Positions 1 to 4,871 of a stretch of 5,889 nt of DNA are shown here, piece after piece. The notes below the pieces were generated by a model. The model did no database searches. It was not told where the DNA came from and worked only from the letters and a program-made list of their open reading frames with translations. Origin of the DNA: Chloroflexota bacterium (GTDB taxonomy: Bacteria > Chloroflexota > UBA6077 > JACCZL01); NCBI GenBank assembly GCA_013695975.1, contig JACCZL010000085.1, positions 1 to 5,889 of the forward strand. Reading direction: 5' to 3'. How positions within the stretch are numbered: position 1 is the first letter of the stretch; the number at the start of each line of letters is the position of its first letter. Position numbers and translations under genes: made by a program.

Positions 1-1868
1 TGATGGGGCGGACCCTCGACGATCAGCTCAGGGCGAAGCTGTCCGAACCGGCCTATCGCGCCCTCCACGCGACGGCGGCGCGCCTGCCGCTTGCCGCCCG
101 CCGCCTCCTCTTCTGGCCGGTCCATCAGAAGCTGGGCGGTCACCTTCGGATGATCGCTTCGGGCGGCGCGGCCCTGCCGGCCGAGACCCAGCACCTCTGG
201 GAGCGGCTCGGCGTCCGGGTGGTCCAGGGCTACGGGGCCAGCGAATGCTCGCCGATCGTCGCGGCCGGGGCGCCAGATGGGAGCACGCCGGTCGGGAGCG
301 TCGGCAAGCCGATCCGCGGAGTCCAGGTAAAGCTGAGCCCCGAGGGTGAGCTGCTGGTCCACGGTCCGAACGTGATGCAGGGCTATTGGAAGGACCCAGA
401 ACGCACGGCCGAGGTGCTCCAGGACGGCTGGTACGCGACCGGCGACCTGGCCCAGATCGACCCGGCCGGCAACATCCGCCTGGCCGGCCGGGCCCGCGAC
501 CTGATCGCGCTGCCCTCGGGCTTGAAAGTCTGGCCCCAGGACGTCGAAGACGCCCTGCGTGGGGACCCGACCGTCAAGGACGCCGCGGTTATCGCGGTGC
601 CCTCGCCCCGCGGCGGGGCCAAGCTCCATGCCTACCTCCTACCGGGGGGGCCCGACGCCGGCTCGACCGACCTGAAGGCGCTCATCGCGCGAGCGAACGG
701 CCGCCTGGCCCAGCACCAACGGGTCGCGACAGCCTCCTGGTGGCCGGAGCCGGACTTCCCGCGCACGTCGACCCTCAAGGTGCGGCGGGTCCAGTTGCCG
801 CCGCCAGACAAAGTGGGCGCGGTCGAGGTCGACAGCGTGCTGGCCGCCGACGACCCGGTCGGCCAGGCGATCGCCGGCGCCGCGAAGGTCGGGGCGGTCC
901 GCGACGAGCAGACGCTCGGCGACCTCGGCCTCGACAGCCTCGGGCTGGTCGAGCTGGCGCTGGCGCTCGAGGAGAAAACCGGGCTCCCAGTGGGCGACGG
1001 CGACCTGAACGTCGAGCAGACGGTCGCCCAGGTCCGCACCCTGCTGGCCGAGGGCTCGGCCCGCGGGAGTGGAGGCGCCGGCCAGTCCCAGCGGCTCCGC
1101 GAGTCTGTCAGCGCCAGCCAGCCGCTCTGGCCCTACACCTGGGGGCGGGCCTTTCGATTCCTGAGCTTCCCGTTCGACCTGCTCTACCGCTGGGCCGCGA
1201 CCCGCACGGTCGTGCTCGGCGGCGAGCACCTCGAGCGCCTGCCATCGCGCCTGATCCTGGCCGGCACCCACCACAGCTTCGCCGACTTCCCGCTGATCTG
1301 GCACGGCTTGGCCCAGACCCCGGCCCGTCGGCTGGTCCGTCGCCTGGTCATCGCGGTCTACGCCGGCGGCTTCGCCGCGGCCGGCCGCTTCGCCCACTAC
1401 GGCGTCCTCGCCTTCGGGCTCTACCCGCTCCGCCAGTACGGCGACCGCGACGCTAGCCTCCGTGGCCTGGCCCATCTGGCCTCGAAGGGCAACGCGGTCC
1501 TGATCTTCCCCCAGGGGATGCACGTCGACCCCAAGCAGGAGCGGACCGGCGACCCGGAGGCCCGTTTCCGCCCCGGCGTCGCCCACCTGGCGGTCGCTCT
1601 GCAAGCCGCGGTCGTGCCATTCGGCGTCGCCGGCACCGAGCGGGTGATGCCGCACTCAATCGAAGGCTTCCAGGGCCTCGTGATCGCCGGCATCCCCGTC
1701 TCGATCAGGCGCGGCCCGATGGCGATCGCCTTCGGCCCGCCGCTCAGCCCCGAGCCTGGCGAGTCCCCCCAGACGTTCACCGCTCGCCTCCAGGAGGTCA
1801 GCTACGCCCTGACCCGCCAGGCCGAGCAAGCGCTGGCAGGCTCAGGCAGTCCTTCAGGCGCAGCTTAG
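1..1868 (+). CDS. Acyl-CoA/acyl-ACP ligase - acyl carrier - PlsC acyltransferase fusion (5' partial)
   Basis: The frame is open from the window edge to TAG at 1866-1868; the ATG at 3 is internal because the protein begins mid-domain. Residues are numbered from that ATG. Residues 44-260 are the C-terminal half of an AMP-binding domain: GYGASE (76-81), YATGD (144-148), GRARDLIALPSG (162-173) and the catalytic-type Lys259 in TSTLKVRR. The ATP-binding loop and probably 250-300 residues lie upstream. Residues 275-350 form an acyl carrier domain, with the phosphopantetheine-type Ser312 in GLDSLGL. Residues 380-600 form a PlsC-type acyltransferase: HX4D at His423-Asp428, FPQG at 502-505 where the family usually has FPEG, and VPFGVAGTE at 538-546. 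In known families these domains adenylate a fatty acid, hold it as a thioester and transfer it to an acceptor, often a lysophospholipid or glycerol-phosphate. That one chain does all three here is inference. The FAA/FadD-like ligase motifs suggest a medium- or long-chain substrate. Domain calls are firm; the acceptor is unknown. Confidence 0.88.
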   Translation, partial: MGRTLDDQLRAKLSEPAYRALHATAARLPLAARRLLFWPVHQKLGGHLRMIASGGAALPAETQHLWERLGVRVVQGYGASECSPIVAAGAPDGSTPVGSVGKPIRGVQVKLSPEGELLVHGPNVMQGYWKDPERTAEVLQDGWYATGDLAQIDPAGNIRLAGRARDLIALPSGLKVWPQDVEDALRGDPTVKDAAVIAVPSPRGGAKLHAYLLPGGPDAGSTDLKALIARANGRLAQHQRVATASWWPEPDFPRTSTLKVRRVQLPPPDKVGAVEVDSVLAADDPVGQAIAGAAKVGAVRDEQTLGDLGLDSLGLVELALALEEKTGLPVGDGDLNVEQTVAQVRTLLAEGSARGSGGAGQSQRLRESVSASQPLWPYTWGRAFRFLSFPFDLLYRWAATRTVVLGGEHLERLPSRLILAGTHHSFADFPLIWHGLAQTPARRLVRRLVIAVYAGGFAAAGRFAHYGVLAFGLYPLRQYGDRDASLRGLAHLASKGNAVLIFPQGMHVDPKQERTGDPEARFRPGVAHLAVALQAAVVPFGVAGTERVMPHSIEGFQGLVIAGIPVSIRRGPMAIAFGPPLSPEPGESPQTFTARLQEVSYALTRQAEQALAGSGSPSGAA

Positions 1869-1957
1869 TCACGGTAAGCGCGACCTCGCGGGAGCACGCG
1901 CAGAACCTCGACGGTCTGGCCAGCATCGGCAAGCCCGAGAGGAGGCGCCGGGAGCCG
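1865..1957 (-). pseudogene. RelE/ParE-type toxin C-terminal remnant
   Basis: Directly after the TGA of the 76-aa antitoxin, in the same frame, 30 codons run to TAA (1867-1865). Their end reads QTVEVLRVLPRGRAYRD, which matches the C-terminal strand and R-x-x-x-YR tail of RelE/ParE toxins. The intact toxin nearby ends TLTILTVEPRRDVYR. There is no start codon or ribosome binding site, and the N-terminal helices and KLKG/WRLRVG core are absent. Only about the last 20 residues look toxin-like. A toxin gene normally follows or overlaps its antitoxin stop, so the position fits a second module that lost about 60-70 codons by deletion. The remnant's stop overlaps the stop of the fusion-enzyme gene on the other strand. 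It should not be functional. Chance similarity of a short tail is the main alternative. Confidence 0.55.
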
Positions 1958-2188
1958 TCAGTCACCGGCCAGTTCGCGCCGAACCTCCTCCCAGGGGCGG
2001 ACGCGACCGTGCGCCAGATCCTCGTACGCCTCGACGACGGCCGCCCGGTCCTCCTCCGTCTCGGGCTCGTCGTCGATCGGCGCGGTTGCCAGCGCGAGCA
2101 CGAACGGGTCGGCGAGCGACTCGATCGCCTGCCGCGCCTCCTCCGGCATCGCATCGACTAGCTGGTGCAGCGTCTCTTTGGTAGGCAT
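1958..2188 (-). CDS. Antitoxin-like protein, apparently orphaned (76 aa)
   Basis: A small acidic protein. The N-terminal helix LHQLVDAMPEEARQAIESLA (residues 7-26) is followed by an acidic linker (APIDDEPETEEDRA) and the C-terminal stretch GRVRPWEEVRREL (61-73). This is the usual look of small antitoxins paired with RelE-type toxins, where a dimerising N-terminal part precedes a toxin-wrapping tail; the recall is family-level only. It resembles the 91-aa antitoxin upstream: LHxLVDxxPE near the N-terminus, then AP-x-x-DE, then a G-x-x-R ... RR-x-L ending. The ATG at 2188 has an AGAGGGG ribosome-binding-like run about 5-7 nt upstream and lies 15 nt after the toxin stop, so it is probably co-transcribed with the toxin. 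Its own toxin appears reduced to a remnant just downstream. It may act as an orphan antitoxin or as a second partner for the intact toxin. The gene call is strong; the exact antitoxin family is uncertain. Confidence 0.75.
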   Translation of the reverse strand: MPTKETLHQLVDAMPEEARQAIESLADPFVLALATAPIDDEPETEEDRAAVVEAYEDLAHGRVRPWEEVRRELAGD

Positions 2189-2203
2189 GAGCGCCCCTCT
2201 TGC

Positions 2204-2464
2204 TCAGCGGTAAACATCTCGGCGCGGCTCGACTGTCAGTATGGTGAGCGTCCCCGGCTCATCGGTCGTGAAGATCGCTCGCCACTCGCCGACGCGCAGC
2301 CGCCACAGGTCCAGACGTCCCTTCAACTTCTTGATGTCACCTCGATCGGTCTCGGCAAGTCGCTCGGCCGCGGCCACGATCCGTCGAGCGGTCGCCCGGT
2401 CGCGCCGCTCCAGGCGCCGCAGCGCGTCGAGGGCGCAATCGTCCCACCGGAGTTGGCGACTCAC
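2204..2464 (-). CDS. RelE/ParE-family toxin of a type II toxin-antitoxin system
   Basis: An 86-aa basic protein, the usual RelE/ParE length. An N-terminal helical hairpin (residues 10-38, ALDALRRLERRDRATARRIV followed by AAAERLAE) precedes DIKKLKGRLDLWRLRVGEWR (43-62) and the tail TLTILTVEPRRDVYR (72-86). The KLKG motif, the WRLRVG-x-WR strand and the terminal R-R-x-x-YR are hallmarks of the superfamily. Lys46/Lys48, Arg57, Arg81/Arg82 and Tyr85 are candidate equivalents of RelE active-site residues. By family this would be a ribosome-dependent mRNA endoribonuclease; a ParE-like gyrase inhibitor is the alternative, but the Lys/Arg/Tyr set favours RelE. The start is GTG at 2464-2462, sharing GTGA with the upstream antitoxin stop, so translation is probably coupled and toxin made after antitoxin. 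The toxin is flanked on both sides by antitoxin-like genes, which is unusual. Confidence 0.88.
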   Translation of the reverse strand: MSRQLRWDDCALDALRRLERRDRATARRIVAAAERLAETDRGDIKKLKGRLDLWRLRVGEWRAIFTTDEPGTLTILTVEPRRDVYR

Positions 2465-2736
2465 CAGCCGAGCGCGCGACGAGCGTCCTGGTGGACAACG
2501 TAGCGAGCCTCACCGCGGGCACGGCGCGCCAGGGCCTCGGCGAGAGCCGCCTCCTCGGCTGCGGACAGATCCTCGTCCTCCTCGGGCGCGTCCCCAAGCG
2601 AGTATTGCCGGTCGCTCGCCTCGACGCCAGGCTGTGCGCCGGCCAGGAACTCGAGGAACCGGTGAGCGGCATGGATTTCACCTTCAGGCAGCCGATCGAC
2701 GAGCAGGTGCAGCGCATCCTTAGTATTGCTCGTCAT
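2461..2736 (-). CDS. Antitoxin-like protein paired with the RelE-type toxin (91 aa)
   Basis: First gene of the toxin-antitoxin unit. The frame could begin at 2796, but ATG at 2736 is preferred: GGGAGGAGG lies 7 nt upstream of it, and the N-terminus MTSNTKDALHLLVDRLPEGE then lines up with that of the 76-aa antitoxin. The protein has an N-terminal helical part (residues 7-32), an acidic middle (DAPEEDEDLSAAEEAALAEA, about 49-68) and a basic tail (RRARGEARYVVHQDARRALGW). It is expected to bind and neutralise the toxin encoded next and, as in most type II systems, to repress its own promoter. No clear ribbon-helix-helix or helix-turn-helix DNA-binding motif is visible, so autoregulation is inference. 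The stop TGA overlaps the toxin GTG start by 4 nt. The antitoxin role rests mainly on position and the resemblance to the second antitoxin. Confidence 0.8.
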   Translation of the reverse strand: MTSNTKDALHLLVDRLPEGEIHAAHRFLEFLAGAQPGVEASDRQYSLGDAPEEDEDLSAAEEAALAEALARRARGEARYVVHQDARRALGW

Positions 2737-2743
2737 GGCCTGA

Positions 2744-2752
2744 CCTCCTCCC
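2744..2752 (-). promoter_or_regulatory. Strong ribosome binding site deciding the 91-aa antitoxin start
   Basis: Read on the minus strand, GGGAGGAGG ends 7 nt before the ATG at 2736. It is a near-perfect Shine-Dalgarno sequence and argues against the more upstream in-frame ATG at 2796, which would add 20 residues not matched in the second antitoxin. A strong site before the antitoxin and coupled translation of the toxin would keep antitoxin in excess. Confidence 0.7.
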
Positions 2753-2781
2753 GTGGTCATCTCCTCGCCTCTCACCTGCTG

Positions 2782-2804
2782 AGTATAGTCGGCCATCGAC
2801 CGAC
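2782..2804 (-). promoter_or_regulatory. Candidate promoter and operator of the toxin-antitoxin unit
   Basis: Minus-strand TATACT (2787-2782) matches the TATAAT -10 box at five of six positions and stands out in GC-rich DNA. It would give a leader of about 40 nt before the antitoxin ATG at 2736. Directly upstream is a perfect 5-bp inverted repeat, GTCGG-(7 nt)-CCGAC on either strand (arms 2800-2804 and 2788-2792), placed inside the -10/-35 spacer where a repressor would block polymerase. No good -35 box is seen 17 nt upstream (CCCATG there). The repeat is short enough to occur by chance, so the operator role is speculative. Confidence 0.35.
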
Positions 2805-2937
2805 CATGGGCCCGACAGGCGCCGACCGATCACGGTTCAGGGATTCGGAGCGCTCGGGATCAGGTGGTCGCGGTGACGAGGCATCGGTGAGTCGAGTCGA
2901 AGGAGGCGAGCGGCGTCTGTCGAGCCAAGCGGATCGG

Positions 2938-3750
2938 TCAGGCGCTCGATCGCGGCGCCTCGGCCCACCCGTCGAGTACCTGCCAGACCCCGCGGGCCGC
3001 GGCCTCCGACGTGAGCCGGTCCCCGGCCACCACTGCCAGGGTTGGCCGTAGTCGCCCTAGCAGCGCCGCGCGTTGGGTGGCCTGCTCCACGTCGCCCGCG
3101 TCGATCGTGACTGAGACCTCGACGACCAGGTAGGTGTCTTGGTCCTCGCCCAGGCGCCGCCCGCGCACGATCACGTCCGCCCAGCGCACTTCCTCGAAGG
3201 TGTCCTCGTCGAGCACCTCGGTCGCCAGGCCCTCCTCGAGGAGGTCGTCGATCTCCGCGGCGAGCACCAGCCGCACCCGCCGCAACAGGCGGCCGAAGTA
3301 GGCGTCGGCGTGCTCGCGGTAGCGGCGCTCGCGGTCGTTGCCGCGCAGGTCGCCGACGTGTTGCTCGACACGCTCCAGGCGCGTCTCGACACGATCGAGG
3401 TGCTCTTCGGTTCGTCGCTGGGCCTCGGCAAGGGCGCGCATTTCCTGTTCTGTGCGCTGCTGGGCCTCGACCAGCGCATGCACCTGCTGCTCGAGCCGGT
3501 CAATGCGCATTTCTGTGCGCTGCTGGGCTTCGGTCAAGCTTGCGATGGCCGCGGTGAGGCGCGCCTGGCCTTCTTCGAGGCGCCCCAACCGCTCCTCGGT
3601 GTGCTGCTGGGCCTCCGCCAGCTCCCGCACGACGGCCGGCAGGGCGAGCAGCTCGTCGGTCAGGACGAGCCGCCGCGGCTCGGCCCGCCACTCCGGGCGC
3701 TGCTCGAGCAGGCGCACGAGGTCATGGAAATCCTGGACATTTAAGGCCAC
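2938..3750 (-). CDS. Coiled-coil protein with PD-(D/E)XK nuclease-like C-terminal domain
   Basis: The start chosen is GTG at 3750, giving 270 aa: GGAGGAG lies 5 nt before it, and the product begins VALNVQDFHDLVRLLEQRPE. In-frame ATGs at 3765 and 3798 lack a comparably placed site. After an N-terminal segment (1-40), residues 44-130 form a long coiled coil built from EAQ-x-x-TE units starting at about residues 44, 72, 93 and 107. The spacings of 28, 21 and 14 residues are whole heptads. The C-terminal part (145-250) carries RWADVIVRG (189-197), TYLVVEVSV (206-214) and DVEQATQRA (220-228), resembling the Asp...Glu-x-Lys core and following Gln of PD-(D/E)XK folds: Asp192, Glu211, Gln223. The expected Lys is Ser213, so activity is doubtful. 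I recall similar proteins as common and multicopy in Chloroflexota and cyanobacteria, annotated only as hypothetical or DUF3782-like. Function is unknown. It lies 200 nt upstream of the toxin-antitoxin unit on the same strand. Confidence 0.8.
   Translation of the reverse strand: MALNVQDFHDLVRLLEQRPEWRAEPRRLVLTDELLALPAVVRELAEAQQHTEERLGRLEEGQARLTAAIASLTEAQQRTEMRIDRLEQQVHALVEAQQRTEQEMRALAEAQRRTEEHLDRVETRLERVEQHVGDLRGNDRERRYREHADAYFGRLLRRVRLVLAAEIDDLLEEGLATEVLDEDTFEEVRWADVIVRGRRLGEDQDTYLVVEVSVTIDAGDVEQATQRAALLGRLRPTLAVVAGDRLTSEAAARGVWQVLDGWAEAPRSSA
3406..3621 (-). repeat. Coding heptad repeats (EAQ-x-x-TE units)
   Basis: Four degenerate copies encode L-x-EAQ-x-x-TE within the coiled-coil gene, at 3621-3595, 3537-3511, 3474-3448 and 3432-3406. 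The two central copies share an identical 18-nt stretch (3511-3528 and 3448-3465) exactly 63 nt apart. Spacing in multiples of 21 nt shows that the repeat unit is the protein heptad, and such repeats can expand or contract by slippage or recombination. Confidence 0.75.
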
Positions 3751-3755
3751 CGAGG

Positions 3756-3762
3756 CTCCTCC
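3756..3762 (-). promoter_or_regulatory. Ribosome binding site supporting the GTG start at 3750
   Basis: Minus-strand GGAGGAG ends 5 nt before GTG at 3750-3748. It overlaps the in-frame ATG at 3765-3763, so that ATG and the one at 3798 are unlikely starts. A weak -10-like run, TACGATACT, sits just upstream at 3776-3768, but no -35 box was found. Confidence 0.55.
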
Positions 3763-3799
3763 CATGGAGTATCGTACCGCTTCGCTCCTGCGCCCCACT

Positions 3800-3901
3800 C
3801 ATGGGACCGGGCTCCCGGCAGGGCAGGCGGCCGTCTCGATGCCGCTGGGCTGGGACGAGCCGGCCTACCTCTTCCAGACCGAGTTCACCATCTCGGCATG
3901 A
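3800..3901 (+). other. Possible 3' end of an unrecognised gene (remnant)
   Basis: Between the divergent coiled-coil and channel genes, one plus-strand frame reads LPAGQAAVSMPLGWDEPAY then LFQTEFTISA and stops at TGA 3899-3901. From about 3827 onward almost every codon ends in G or C, as in the real genes here, while the codons before about 3803 in the same frame do not. That break suggests the preserved tail of a coding sequence rather than random DNA. The frame could start at ATG 3764 (45 aa) or ATG 3839 (20 aa), but neither has a convincing ribosome binding site. I do not recognise the sequence. In DNA this GC-rich, chance G/C-ending codons are a real alternative. The rest of the intergenic region (3751-3799 and 3902-3932) shows nothing beyond start signals. 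Confidence 0.25.
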
Positions 3902-3932
3902 TCCTTGCCCGCACCTCGACGACAGGTCACTC

Positions 3933-4802
3933 ATGGGCAAGCAGCCAGACGACGAGCGGTCAGAAGCGAGGCGCCAGCGCGGCGAGCTCCTCACGCGGAT
4001 CTCGCACTGGCTGGACGTCCCGCTGTCCGTGCTCGCCTTCATCATGCTCGGCCTGCTCGTCCTCGAGTTGGCCGCCGACCTGGGTTCGCCCTGGGCCCGC
4101 CGGGTCGAGCAGGCCCAGACGGCGATCTGGGCCATCTTCGCCGCGGCCTTCGCCTTCGAGCTGCTCCTGGCCCCCTCCAAACTCGAGTACCTCAAGAAGA
4201 ACTGGCTGACAGCCATCTCGGTGCTGCTGCCGGCACTCCGCGTGGTCCGCCTCTTCCGCGTCGCCCGCGCCCTGCGCGGGCTCCGCCTCGTCCGCATCGT
4301 CACCGGCCTCAATCGCGGGACCAGGGCCCTCGGGAACATCGTCCGCCGCGGACGGTTCGGCTACGTGCTGCTCCTGACGCTCCTGGTCACCGTCACCTCG
4401 GCAGCCGGCGCCTACTACTTCGAGCGGACCGAGCCCGGCGCCAATATCCTGACTCCCGGCGACGCCTTTTGGTGGGCCGCTACCCTCGTCACCACGATGA
4501 ACTCGCCGTTCGAGACGATCACCTTCGAGGGGCGCGTGATCGGCCTCCTGCTGCGGGTCTTCGCCCTCGCGATCAGCGGCTACCTGACCGCAATCATCGC
4601 CGTCTACCTCCTCGGCGGCAAGGGCCCCGCCGAGCCCACCCAGCCCGACCCGACCGAGCTACGCCAGCTCTGCGACGAGATCGCCCGCCTCGAGCGCCTG
4701 ATCGAGCGTCGCCTGCCCGAGCCGCGAACGGATGATGTGGCCAGAACCTCGGGCGGACGACCTTCCGGCCCATCCTCATCAGGGTCAGATCAACTATCCT
4801 GA
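3933..4802 (+). CDS. Voltage-gated-type ion channel (six-transmembrane, Ion_trans/Ion_trans_2 family)
   Basis: The start is ATG at 3933 (289 aa); the frame is open upstream but that part is arginine- and serine-rich without channel-like sequence. A weak AGG lies 6 nt upstream. Membrane segments by eye: S1 30-48, S2 62-80, S3 about 89-101, S4 102-123, S5 143-163, a pore helix about 176-188 and S6 201-228. S4 carries seven arginines at every third position (103, 106, 109, 112, 115, 118, 121), a textbook voltage sensor, and Glu76 in S2 is a plausible counter-charge. The Asp usual in S3 is not evident (NWLTAISVLLP). The pore loop reads LVTTMNSPFETITFEGR (185-201) where K+ channels have TVGYGD, so ion selectivity is uncertain. 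A short coiled coil at 240-260 (LRQLCDEIARLERLIERR) could help tetramer assembly, and a Ser/Gly-rich tail follows. It probably resides in the cytoplasmic membrane as a tetramer. The fold is confident; a K+ channel label is not. Confidence 0.85.
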   Translation: MGKQPDDERSEARRQRGELLTRISHWLDVPLSVLAFIMLGLLVLELAADLGSPWARRVEQAQTAIWAIFAAAFAFELLLAPSKLEYLKKNWLTAISVLLPALRVVRLFRVARALRGLRLVRIVTGLNRGTRALGNIVRRGRFGYVLLLTLLVTVTSAAGAYYFERTEPGANILTPGDAFWWAATLVTTMNSPFETITFEGRVIGLLLRVFALAISGYLTAIIAVYLLGGKGPAEPTQPDPTELRQLCDEIARLERLIERRLPEPRTDDVARTSGGRPSGPSSSGSDQLS

Positions 4803-4871
4803 GGGCCTACCTTCGGGTGCGACGGCTCCCGCCGGGGGCCGCGCCCCGCGGGTACTGAAAGGACGCATTCC

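Noticed and set aside
3..5. ATG at position 3 as the true start of the first gene
   Set aside because: The protein begins inside an AMP-binding domain, and the ATP-binding motif that must precede it is missing. The gene therefore starts upstream of the window.
386..1655. Long open frames overlapping the fusion-enzyme gene (386-1456 plus; 639-1655 minus)
   Set aside because: Their translations are rich in Arg, Pro, Gly and Ala with no recognisable motif, as expected from shadow frames in GC-rich DNA. The main frame has clear ligase, carrier and acyltransferase motifs throughout.
1798..2154. 118-aa minus-strand open frame across the second antitoxin
   Set aside because: It is an Arg/Ser-rich shadow frame. 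The 76-aa frame has antitoxin-like composition, a ribosome-binding-like run and operon spacing, and the toxin-like tail is in that frame, not this one.
3406..3621. CRISPR-like or other noncoding repeat array
   Set aside because: The copies are spaced by multiples of 21 nt inside a coding frame, are degenerate, and encode a coiled-coil heptad. There are no unique spacers of constant length.
3139..3744. 201-aa plus-strand open frame with repeated leucine-rich units
   Set aside because: The repeats are the complement of the coiled-coil heptad codons. The minus-strand frame has a good ribosome binding site and a coherent domain structure.
4824..4848. GC-rich hairpins between the channel and methyltransferase genes (GGCTCCC/GGGGGCC and GGGGC/GCCCC)
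   Set aside because: The stems are short, mutually exclusive and not followed by a T run, so they do not make a convincing rho-independent terminator.
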